This document shows positions 8,869 to 17,400 of a stretch of DNA of 64,000 nucleotides, piece by piece (the first letter of the stretch is position 1; every line of letters starts with the position of its first letter). The notes below the pieces were generated by a model that searched no databases, was not told the DNA's origin, and saw only the letters and a list, made by a program, of their open reading frames with translations. Source of the DNA: GCA-2720975 sp964469565 (GTDB taxonomy: Bacteria; Planctomycetota; UBA1135; GCA-002686595). Both the position numbers and the translations under genes were made by a program. The stretch spans positions 100,379 through 164,378 of the forward strand of contig CAYXZD010000008.1 of NCBI GenBank assembly GCA_964469565.1. Direction: 5' to 3'.

Positions 8869-9489
8869 GTTATGTATTGCGCGTTGGTTACGCACAGTGC
8901 TTCGCGCTGACCGGCGAATCCGATCAGGGTCTCGGAGGTCTTCCTCGGGGGGGACGGTAGCTCCTGGTCATTGGTAGGGGTACACCTGCTGCCGTTGCTG
9001 CTGGGCGGGAACCTGACTGGGTTCACGTCGCTCTCCTGGAGCCCACGCCGGGTGCTGCGGTCGCTGCTTTGACACCTCCTTTTTGCCTCGGCCGGCTCCC
9101 CTGCGTGAATCCTGTGACCGTTGTGGGAAGCCCCGCTTCACTCCACCATGGTGGTTGGCCACGCCTCTTGTTTGGATCCAGCGGACCTTGGACCTCCCTT
9201 CGGCCTACTGGATCGACCCCCCTGAGGGGCAAACCCTTGACCCCCGTCCCTCTCCCGTTATTATCCGCCAAGCAGATTGCCTCTCCTAACAGGCCCCCCA
9301 GAGCCGGTCTCCCTCATTTCTTGCGGGTACCGCCCCTGCCTGTATGGATCCATCGTGCCGACCCACTTCCGCCCATTCTAATCTGACTGCTGTTCACCCA
9401 CGCTCCTCACCCAATTCTGTTGGGCCAGTACCCACTGGGTGCGTGGATTCTCCCCCCAAGACTCTCTCCTCTTCTTCGAGGAATCGAAT
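8869..9489. other. 621-bp intergenic region
   Basis: No gene is supported here. The sequence is C/T-rich on the plus strand. One frame between stops at 9014 and 9289 shows two CxxC pairs (CGRC, CDRC) but has no ATG, no ribosome site and a proline-rich, ordinary continuation, so I do not call it. The last ~60 bp must hold the leader of the HEAT-repeat gene. I see no convincing hairpin terminator for anmK. Confidence 0.4.
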
Positions 9490-11628
9490 ATGACCCTCCC
9501 TCTCTTCCGTGACCTTGGCAAGACCGCTGGATTCGCGCTAGCCATCGCTGGCTTCGCTGCTCCCCTGAGCGCTGCAACGAGCAGCACCCCTCTTCTTGGG
9601 GTCACGCCGTTGGCGGGAACATCGACTTCGGCTGTGCTCGGTGCAGACGATTTCCAAGAGGGTGTGGCCCTCCTGCGCCAGGGCAAGAAGGCCGAGGCCC
9701 TGCAGGCATTCCAACGTGCCCTGGCCAGCGACCCGAGCAACAACGATGCCTACGAATTGTGGAAGAACACGGACGAGGAACTATTCCTCGACATGCTCGT
9801 GGAGGGAGGTGAGTTTGAACTCATCGCCCGTCGCTTCCTCGACCGTGCCCGCATGGGCCGCATGGAGCGTCGAAATGATTCGGCTGCCATCGGAGCACTC
9901 GTGGCCACCCTCAAGGATGCTGCCACTTCTTCGGAGCGCCGTGCCGCAATGAGTGCACTGTCTGCTGAGCATGGTGAGTACGCCGTGCCGCGACTGGTTC
10001 GGGTTCTTGCGGACTCCACAGACGGGGACTGGCGCATTATCGCCATGCATACTTTGAGCCAAATGGGTTCCGATACAGTCCTGCCTCTGGTTGCGGCCCT
10101 CGGAACGGACAATGCGTACCAACGCGCCAATGTGGCCATGGTTCTCGGCCATGTGGGCGATCCCCGCGCCGCTGGGGCTTTGACCCGGATCGCCGCAACC
10201 GATGAGGATGGCAAGGTCCGCCGCGCCGCCGCTGATTCCGCAGGCAAGTGCGGAGCTGAAGGCAGCGCTGCTGACCAGTTCATTTCTCTCGGCGAGGATT
10301 ACTACAACCGCCGGAAAAACGTCCTGCGCGACTTTGACTACAGCGATGTGACCTGGGCTTGGGAAGATGGCGACCTCGCAAGCTCCAGTCTCCCCCGCGA
10401 GGTGTACCACAGCACCCTTGCCAAGCGAGCGTACATGGATGCCCTGGCCGAGGAGGGTGGTAATGTGGTCGCCCTCGCTGGTGTAGCGCGTTCGGCGATG
10501 GATATTTCTGCCCGCCTTTCAGCCCTGGCTGAAGCCGGTCAAGACGTGAGCGACCACCAGGCCGCTGCCGAGGGGGGCGCCATTATTGCGGCCTCGTGCG
10601 GAGTGGCTGCTGTGGACAAAGCCTTGGCTTGGAGTGTGAACGTCAATGATGCCACAGCAGGCGTGGGTCTTGCCCGCGTCCTCGGTGCCATTGCTGGCGA
10701 GCCCACCGGTGGTCTGTTGGCCGCCATGGGTTCTTCCGATGGTGCCCTGCGCGGGGAAGCAGCCGTCGCTATTGGAACGATCGGTGTCCGACGTAAAATC
10801 GGTGGAACCAGTGAGTTGGTCGCTGCACTTGGTGATGCCGCTGGACGCGACATCATGCGCCTTGTGGCCGTGATCGATGGCGATGCCGAGCGTGCACAGG
10901 CATTGGCCAGTTCGATTGGAGGGCCTGGCGTGCTCGTCAATCACCGCGACACCGGTGCCGGCGGGATCAATCTGTTGCGCCGAGTCGGTGGCTTTGATGC
11001 CATCGTTGTTGGGGACCGTTTCACGGATATGACGGTGGACCAGATCATCTCCGCCGCTAGCTTGGGTGACTCCGAGACGCCCATCCTTCTCATGACTTCC
11101 GATAGCGACCTAGGTGATGCCTACGCTGACCGTGTCAGTGCTGTGATTGGCGACATGTCGGATCTCTCTGAATTGGAGTCCATCTTTGAGGGTACCCTTG
11201 AAGGTGATCGCGCCCGCGCTGACGACCTTTCCCGCCGTGCCGCAGCGGTACTGGGCGACCTCGCCTTGGCAGGCCGCACGGAACTCGGCGCAGCTCTCGA
11301 GGGCTTGGCTAAGTCCATCGGCCACCGGCCTGACGGCGTTGCCGTTCCCGCCATGCGCGCACTTGCGGCCGCCGGGACTGGAGCCCAAGCGGGTGCCTTG
11401 ATGGCTGTCATCACTGACGAGGCCCGTTCGGACGACGCTCGCGTTGCTGCTGGGCAGGCCCTGGTTGGAATCCTTGGTCGAAGCGGGGGTGGTGCGGATT
11501 GCGCCGCTGGCTTGGATGCCGTGGTTCGCTCTGATGCAACCCTTGCTGTGCGCACTGCTGCAGCCCAAGCCCTTGGGTTGGCCGGTGTCTCCGCTGGAGA
11601 CCGCGCTGGCTTGCTGGGCGACATCTAA
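9490..11628 (+). CDS. Secreted HEAT/TPR-repeat protein with receiver-like segment
   Basis: The 712-residue product opens with a signal peptide (TAGFALAIAGFAAPLSAA). A TPR-like hairpin follows (FQEGVALLRQGKKAEALQAFQRALASDPSN, residues ~53-85). HEAT-type alpha repeats come next (VPRLVRVLAD..DWRIIAMHTLSQMG; TVLPLVAALGTDN..; GALTRIAATDEDGKVRRAAADS) and again at the C-terminus. Residues ~477-553 look like a response-regulator receiver fold (INLLRRVGGFDAIVVGDRF, then PILLMTSDSD), but the phospho-acceptor and conserved Lys positions are not recognisable. I expect a scaffold for protein-protein contacts in the periplasm. The ATG at 9490 has a GAGGA ribosome site and immediately precedes the signal peptide. 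It is a single-gene unit followed by a hairpin. Confidence 0.8.
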   Translation: MTLPLFRDLGKTAGFALAIAGFAAPLSAATSSTPLLGVTPLAGTSTSAVLGADDFQEGVALLRQGKKAEALQAFQRALASDPSNNDAYELWKNTDEELFLDMLVEGGEFELIARRFLDRARMGRMERRNDSAAIGALVATLKDAATSSERRAAMSALSAEHGEYAVPRLVRVLADSTDGDWRIIAMHTLSQMGSDTVLPLVAALGTDNAYQRANVAMVLGHVGDPRAAGALTRIAATDEDGKVRRAAADSAGKCGAEGSAADQFISLGEDYYNRRKNVLRDFDYSDVTWAWEDGDLASSSLPREVYHSTLAKRAYMDALAEEGGNVVALAGVARSAMDISARLSALAEAGQDVSDHQAAAEGGAIIAASCGVAAVDKALAWSVNVNDATAGVGLARVLGAIAGEPTGGLLAAMGSSDGALRGEAAVAIGTIGVRRKIGGTSELVAALGDAAGRDIMRLVAVIDGDAERAQALASSIGGPGVLVNHRDTGAGGINLLRRVGGFDAIVVGDRFTDMTVDQIISAASLGDSETPILLMTSDSDLGDAYADRVSAVIGDMSDLSELESIFEGTLEGDRARADDLSRRAAAVLGDLALAGRTELGAALEGLAKSIGHRPDGVAVPAMRALAAAGTGAQAGALMAVITDEARSDDARVAAGQALVGILGRSGGGADCAAGLDAVVRSDATLAVRTAAAQALGLAGVSAGDRAGLLGDI

Positions 11629-11749
11629 GGCTTGTAACTCCAAGGCTGGAACTCCAAGGCTGGAACCCTAAGGCTGGGGCCATCTCTACGCCTGCCCACT
11701 CGGTCGGCATTCGGCGTCAGACTGGACGGAGTTCCCCAACAAAAACACC

Positions 11750-11790
11750 GGCGGCCCCCCCTCGCGGCACTTGCCAGAGGGGGGGCCGCC
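11750..11790. terminator. Perfect 14-bp inverted repeat, terminator-like
   Basis: Arms 11750-11763 and 11777-11790 are perfectly complementary and very G/C-rich (GGCGG then seven C, and the mirror), with a 13-nt loop. It lies 121 bp after the HEAT-protein stop and 58 bp before tRNA-Thr. On the plus strand it is preceded by AAAAA and followed by a weak T tract. Read on the minus strand it is followed within 4 nt by five T, so it can act in both directions. Its likely job is to end transcription between the two genes. Confidence 0.6.
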
Positions 11791-11848
11791 TGTCATCCTG
11801 CAAGGGGACTCCCACGCTGCCCACGGGGCCTGCACGAGTTCCACCCAT

Positions 11849-11923
11849 GCCAGAGTAGCTCAATGGTAGAGCACTGCTTTCGTAAAGCAGACGTTGTCGG
11901 TTCAAATCCGATCTCTGGCTCCA
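11849..11923 (+). tRNA. tRNA-Thr (anticodon CGT), with encoded CCA
   Basis: The cloverleaf can be drawn by hand. Acceptor GCCAGAG pairs with CTCTGGC (11913-11919). The D arm is GCTC..GAGC. The anticodon arm CTGCT/AGCAG encloses TTCGTAA with CGT in the middle, which reads ACG (Thr). The T arm GTCGG-TTCAAAT-CCGAT has one G-T wobble. Discriminator T is at 11920 and CCA at 11921-11923 is encoded in the DNA. Confidence 0.97.
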
Positions 11924-12125
11924 TTCCATCCATGGTCGCTATCCATGGAAGTTGTCGCACGCGTTGCTTCTAGGGCAGGGAACGACACCCCCTGGAGTTC
12001 GTAGGATGGAGTTGGCATCGAAATGCAGGCGCTTTCCACCGGCCTGCACCGCGCAGGGAGGCCGTGAGCAGCTCGTTTGAACCAAGGTCTTGCTGTGACA
12101 GCTTTCCCTGTTTCATAATCACGGA

Positions 12126-12371
12126 ATGAACGGGAAGCCTCCACCATCACTGCCCATGCGTGTGCTCCCCATGGTGTTGCTGGGTCTGTTTCTAGGACCG
12201 GTGACTGGAATGCTCGTTGTTGAGTACTCGACGGGCGATCCCAATTCCTTTGCTGCCAAGGAAGCGGGCTTCGAGGGCTTCTTGTATGGGCTTTGGGTGG
12301 GGCCGTGCGTGGGGTTGGTCGTCGGCCTTTGTCTGCACGCCTTGAGGAAGCGGCAAGCACCTCGTCCCTAG
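12126..12371 (+). CDS. Small membrane protein
   Basis: This 81-residue protein has two strongly hydrophobic segments (VLPMVLLGLFLGPVTGMLVV, residues ~13-32, and GLWVGPCVGLVVGLCLHAL, ~55-73), each rich in Gly. The C-terminal tail is basic (RKRQAPRP), predicting a cytoplasmic C-terminus. I do not recognise the family. The composition is coding-like and the frame fits the gap between the tRNA and the serpin gene. It could be a small accessory membrane protein. An antisense frame overlapping it is less plausible because it lacks any domain-like pattern. Confidence 0.5.
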   Translation: MNGKPPPSLPMRVLPMVLLGLFLGPVTGMLVVEYSTGDPNSFAAKEAGFEGFLYGLWVGPCVGLVVGLCLHALRKRQAPRP

Positions 12372-12478
12372 TCCTACCCGGTTGATTTCGCGCGCCCTGT
12401 GACAAGTTCTTGAACTTTCAGGGCGCTGGATCTGTGCGGGTCCCGGTCGGGCACCTCGGTTCCCCTGTCAATGGGCGT

Positions 12479-12509
12479 GGCCCCCCGCAAGTCAGACTTG
12501 CAAGGGGCC
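12479..12509. terminator. Hairpin downstream of the serpin gene
   Basis: A near-palindrome with core arms GCAAGTC and GACTTGC around a single A is extended by an outer GGCCCC/GGGGCC pair. It lies 36 bp beyond the stop of the minus-strand serpin gene. No T tract follows on either strand, so it may be a 3' stabiliser or an inefficient terminator. Confidence 0.45.
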
Positions 12510-12544
12510 GAACGTCGGGTCTCTCGCGAGGGGGCTCTAAGCGG

Positions 12545-13804
12545 CTACTTGTCCTGCGTTGGCTCGGGGGTACGAGGGTCGTCGATCCGGCCCATGAGGA
12601 GAACGGATCCGCTGCGGTTCTCACGTGCCATAAACATGAAGGGTCTGTCGAGGGACAGCTCACGGCGGGGCGGTACGGCCACATGGGGGGCGCTTCCAAC
12701 TTGGGCGGGCAGCAAGGTGGCCGCGGCAGCTTCGATGCCGGTTTCGTTGAGAGTGAGGCGGCAACCATGGAGCACATCGGCAAGGTAGAGACCGCCGACA
12801 GGATCGGCGAAGCCGGTGAGGTCGGCGCGTTGATCGAAAAGCTCGGAGAGTCCGGCAGAATTCAAGGCCGATCGAAGGGGCAGGCCCTTGGTGTGTACGT
12901 CCAGACGTGGCATGTCGAGCCGCAGATCAACCGAATTGGCTTGATCGAGCCACTTCGCCAGATTCTTGGGGACTAGGTGCTCCTGCAGGTCTCCTAGGGT
13001 CAAACCCTCCTTCGGCAGGATCAGCAGAAGGGACGTCCCATTCCGTTCAAAGGAGACCTCGGCCAGGGTCAGGAGTTCGTTGGAAAAGAAGTGCGCCGAG
13101 TGCCAGCCGTGCATGGTGGTGGTTTCAATGACTTCGCCGCTCTGGAGTGTAAATGGGGACTCGTCAGTACGGCTGACGGTGAATTGACTCTCCCAAGAAC
13201 TGGCGAAGTAGAGTGCATTGGTCAAGAGCATGGGGCCGCTGGGCAACTCGTGGAGAATGCTGGGAATCATGCCTCGGGTTTTCTCGCTGACCCATTCATT
13301 GATGAGGGTGAGGGTTTGAGGGTCAGTGAAGTCCACTGGGTGCACTTGTGCACCTCGGATGGAGTGCAATGTATCCAACGTGTCCGAGTTGAAGGGCATT
13401 GATCCGGTCGTCCAGATCGCATCGGCGAGGGAGAGGGCGCCTTGGCTCCCTTCTTCGCACAGAAACGAGCGCAGCAAGTGGGACTGGGCCACCTGCCAGC
13501 GCTGAATGTCCCTATCGGGCAGGTGGAGTGCTGCACTGAGTGAGCTCAGGCTGCTGCCCCGAGCACCTGCTTGAAGGCTCAGGAGTGCTGCATGAACACT
13601 GGCCGGGGACCAAACCATGTTTCCGCGGGTCAATGCTGCGAGTCGTTGGTGGGTCTCTAGGGCGAATGCCCCTTGGCCTTTGGCGAGGGCGAGTGCATCC
13701 TGGCGCGTGCGGCCCTCAGTATCGAGGCTCGATCCGTTTGCGGTCAGGAGTGGTGCGAGGAACAGCGCGGGGGCGCACAGGCTAAGTCGTTGGAGGTGGT
13801 TCAT
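12545..13804 (-). CDS. Secreted serpin (serine protease inhibitor family)
   Basis: The 419-residue product has a signal peptide (LSLCAPALFLAPLLTANG) and the whole serpin fold. Seen: NMVWSPASVHAALLSLQAGARG near the N-terminus, LLTNALYFASSWESQF, the breach/shutter segment VSFERNGTSLLLILP, and the C-terminal DRPFMFMARENRSGSVLLMGRIDDP. The reactive-loop hinge reads NETGIEAAAATLLP. The run of four Ala at P12-P9 is typical of inhibitory serpins, although P14 is Ile instead of the usual Thr/Ser. By hinge counting, the scissile bond falls near QVG-SAP. Serpins trap serine or cysteine proteases by loop insertion. The ATG at 13804 was chosen because it starts the signal peptide; the frame opens at 13879. 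It is divergent from the macrodomain gene. Confidence 0.93.
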   Translation of the reverse strand: MNHLQRLSLCAPALFLAPLLTANGSSLDTEGRTRQDALALAKGQGAFALETHQRLAALTRGNMVWSPASVHAALLSLQAGARGSSLSSLSAALHLPDRDIQRWQVAQSHLLRSFLCEEGSQGALSLADAIWTTGSMPFNSDTLDTLHSIRGAQVHPVDFTDPQTLTLINEWVSEKTRGMIPSILHELPSGPMLLTNALYFASSWESQFTVSRTDESPFTLQSGEVIETTTMHGWHSAHFFSNELLTLAEVSFERNGTSLLLILPKEGLTLGDLQEHLVPKNLAKWLDQANSVDLRLDMPRLDVHTKGLPLRSALNSAGLSELFDQRADLTGFADPVGGLYLADVLHGCRLTLNETGIEAAAATLLPAQVGSAPHVAVPPRRELSLDRPFMFMARENRSGSVLLMGRIDDPRTPEPTQDK

Positions 13805-13901
13805 GCGGGTGGAACGCCGTGACCCTTCCGCCTCTTGGGATAGGCCCCTGATTTTAGTTGTTTGCGCACGGCCGGCCATTGACCGGACCTATAATGGGAC
13901 A

Positions 13902-14477
13902 ATGGGTTCCTACTACGCGCTCTCGTCCACCTGCCAGCTGCATTTTTCTTGCGGGGATCTCACCCTGTGGGAAGGGGATGCCATTGTGAGTGCAGCCAAT
14001 GAAGCCTTAGCGGGCGGCGGTGGCGTGGATGGGGCCATTCACCGCGCGGCAGGCCCAGCCCTGCTGGAGGCTTGCCAGGCCCTACCTGATTTGGGCTACG
14101 GTGTGCGTTGCCCTACCGGCCAAGCGAGAATCACACCGGCAGGGGGGCGATTGCGCTGTGACTATGTCATCCATGCCGTGGGGCCCATTTACTCCACAGC
14201 GGCCCGTTCAGCCCCCCTCTTGGTGAGCGCGTATACGTCCAGTCTCATTCTCGCTTGCGATCGGCTGGAACCGCTCAAGCGCATTGCATTCCCGGCCATC
14301 TCCTGTGGTGTATACGGCTATCCCCTTGAAGAGGCTGCCTCACTTGCCATTCGCACGGTGCGCGCCCATTTCAGTACCTTGCAGCGGATCGAGTTTGTGC
14401 TCTTCGATGAGCGCACCCTCGCTGTGTGGGAGGGTGTTGCGGCTGGCTTGATGGGGGAGCCAGCCGGGAAGACCTAG
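13902..14477 (+). CDS. Macrodomain protein (ADP-ribose / O-acetyl-ADP-ribose hydrolase-like)
   Basis: This is a 191-residue single-domain protein. It shows the macrodomain signatures: GDLTLWEGDAIVSAANEALAGGGGVDGAIHRAAGPAL (substrate-binding Asn and Gly-rich loop), CPTGQARITPAGGRL, DYVIHAVGP, and FPAISCGVYGYPLEEAA (second phosphate loop). Proteins of this YmdB/MacroD-like type remove ADP-ribose from proteins or hydrolyse O-acetyl-ADP-ribose in the cytoplasm. The ATG at 13902 lies 15 residues before the first strand. The frame is open from 13617, but that part overlaps the serpin gene and has no domain character. It converges on the large cytochrome gene (18 bp gap). Confidence 0.92.
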   Translation: MGSYYALSSTCQLHFSCGDLTLWEGDAIVSAANEALAGGGGVDGAIHRAAGPALLEACQALPDLGYGVRCPTGQARITPAGGRLRCDYVIHAVGPIYSTAARSAPLLVSAYTSSLILACDRLEPLKRIAFPAISCGVYGYPLEEAASLAIRTVRAHFSTLQRIEFVLFDERTLAVWEGVAAGLMGEPAGKT

Positions 14478-14495
14478 GCAGCAAACACCGCACAT

Positions 14496-17400
14496 TCACT
14501 GCTGAAAGACGCTGTGGGTCGCGTCGCCATTGGCAGCAATGTAGGCGAGCAAGTCGATGACCTCCTCACGGGTCAAGGTGACGAGGAGACCGGTGGGCAT
14601 GGGGGAGGTGTCGAGGGCGATCTGCTCTGCGATTTCATCGAGACTTAGAGTGATCGTGACATCAGGTTCTTGGAGGGACTCTGCGATGGTCACGTGAGTT
14701 GCCGTTCGAGCCATGATCTGGCCAAAATACTGGCTGCCGTCCTCGAGCTCGATGGCCCAAACTCGGTGTTCATCCTTCACGCTCAGTGACGGGTCGAGAA
14801 TCTGGCTGAGGAGGCTCAAGCCTGGATACTCTTGACCTGCGCGGGAGAGGTCGGCACCCACCTGCCCACCTCGGCCCTGCATGTTGTGACAGGTGACGCA
14901 ACTGGCGACTTCAAACATGGCACGGCCCTGTTCAAAATCTCGCCCGCTCATCGGGACGGCTAGATCCTGTGAAAAGTCCTCGAGTTCCCAGAACTTCACA
15001 AACGGGCGCGTTTCTGTGGCCGCACCACCTTCCAATTCTTCGGGTGAGTAAAAGCCCTGCTTGTCTTGGGTGGCTACCCGTACTTGCGCGACCTTCTCAG
15101 GCCCGATGGGATCGGCTCGGTTGCCAAATGCATTCCGCACGTAGGTCAAGACCGCCGCAATCTCCCCATCGCTGAGCATTCCGCCAAAGGGGGTCATCGG
15201 AACGAGTCCTGGGTAGGATTCGCCCATGAGTTCCATGGGACCGAGAAGCCCATTCAATGTCACCTTGATCAAGCGGTCTGTGTTTTCGGTTACCCAGGGT
15301 GAATTGGCTAACGGAGGGAAGCCCCCTGCTCTAAGTCCCATTCCATCCTCTTGATGGCAGGTGGAACAATGACCATCGCGCCCATAGATTTCAGCTCCGC
15401 GCAGGTATTGCTCGTGGTACTCCTCCGCGAGGTGAACTGGGGGGATGACCTCGGACTTTTGCTCGTTGCTCTTGCCGCTCAGGTGGGCTTGGGCAGTCCT
15501 AAACGGTTGGTTCAGCCAAGTGTCCTCAAAGGGACCCGATTGCTGGCTGATCTTGACTTCAAGCCGAGACATCACCTTGTCGCCATGAAAAAACTCGACC
15601 TGGGCACCTCCGAAGCGCCCCTCGAATTGAGGACGGTTCCAAAGGGTGACCGCGTCGATGGCGAGGGGCTCTTGGAAATGCACTTCGATCCACGGATCCT
15701 TCCCGAATGCCGTGTGACTGAAGTTGGAGCGATCACCATCGACTAAATTGGCGATTGGGTAGGCTCCGCCGTTGTACTCGCTGGATTGGGACAGCGTGGC
15801 CTGGGCGGTCACGTTCTTGCCGCCGGAGGTGATCTCCATCTCGGCCAAGTTGATGACCTTGTTGTTCCCCGGCACGGTCATGCGGAACGAACTGATGTCC
15901 TCACTTGCGAGTCCGGAGGGCTTCATGCGGACGATGAGTCCGCCCTTCTCAATGATCACTTGGTCGCTAGTGGGCTCGGGCTCAGGGGCTGGGTAGGCGG
16001 CCTCGACGGCGGCCAACACTGCTAGACCTGCCCTGGAGTCTAGCCAGGACGCCGCGGCGATGGTTTCCAGCTGCACGCGCCCATGGGTGTCTGTTGCAGC
16101 TCGTAGGAGGAGTTCCTCCTGATTGGGGATGCGGTGTCCGTTGTAGCGCAAGACTCGCACGGCCGCCGCCCGTGCACGGAAATCCTTCGCATCCAAGAGG
16201 CGCATGAGAAGCTCCTCGTCCACTCGATCTAGACCCCAACTCACCCACAGGGCTTCCAAAAGGTGATGTTCGTAACTCGCATCGCTTTGATCGAGGCTGT
16301 CAATCCATGGCTGCAGAGCGGCTAGAACTTCCCCCGCATCTCGTCCCCTCAGTTCACGGCGTGTCCGGTACCGGGATCGGTATTCCGGGAGAGTTAGATT
16401 GTCGAGCAGGGTTTCGATCGACGCCCCGTCGATCTCGGCGGGCTCCACCAGTGGTCGCGAGGGGTACGTAATACGGTAGATTCGGCCGTGATCGTGGTCC
16501 CGGTGGGGGTCACGGGCGTTGTGTTGCATATGACCAATCAACGGATTGTGCCAATCCACAAGATACAGGGACCCATCGGGAGCCATTTCGAGATCCACGG
16601 GGCGGTAGTTGCCGTCGGTGGAGTGGGTGAGGTCTTGGCGCCAGGAAGTCTTGTAACCCGCTCCGTCGTCCTGGACCTTGTGCTGCTTTGTCCCTAGGAA
16701 CCCAATCGTATTGTTGAGCATTAGATCGCCCTGCACTTCGTCGGGAAAGTGCCTGCTACTCATGAACTCGACTCCCGAGGTGGGCCGCACTCTGTGGGCA
16801 CTCTCGATCAGATCTTTGCTGCCGGGGGTCGCCACTCCATAGCGCGGCCTAATCGATCCTGGCAGCATCCATTCGACCTTTGTGCCCGATGTGTGCAGGA
16901 AGAAGTGTTCACCCCATTCATCAAATGCGACACCCCAGGGATTGGGAATCGAGAGCTGCGCGTGGCGCTCAAGTTGCCGTCGCTGGGGTGCGAACCGATA
17001 GAATCCACCATTTGTGCCCCTCACGGTTCCGTAAGCTGTTTCTACACTTGTGCGCAGGAAGGTCCCTTCGCACAGGATGATGGCGCCCGAGGGGTCGGCA
17101 CAATAGGCGCCGATGGCATGGTGAGTGTCGTGGTCATCAAAGCCGCTGAACACAATCTCGTGCTTGTCCGCGTAGTCGTCTCCGTCTGTGTCGGACAGGA
17201 GCACAAGGTGAATCCCTTGGGATACGTAGACGCCTTCGGGGGCTAATTCAAATCCCATCGGTAAGTGCAGACCATCAGCCCATGTGGTTTGCTTGTCGGC
17301 TTTGCCGTCGTGATCGGTGTCTTCCAGGATAATGAGCTTGTCGTCGGGGCGCGGGTCGCCGGGCCGATAGTGTGGGTAGCTCGGCATGGTGGCGACCCAA

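Noticed and set aside
9017..9289. Frame with CGRC and CDRC pairs in the anmK-HEAT intergenic region
   Set aside because: It has no ATG, no ribosome site, a proline-rich continuation and no recognisable family; the Cys pairs can arise by chance in this composition.
12410..12976. 188-aa frame antisense to the serpin gene
   Set aside because: The serpin on the other strand has full family signatures; this frame has none.
13617..13901. N-terminal extension of the macrodomain frame
   Set aside because: It overlaps the serpin gene antisense and has no domain character; the macrodomain begins just after the ATG at 13902.
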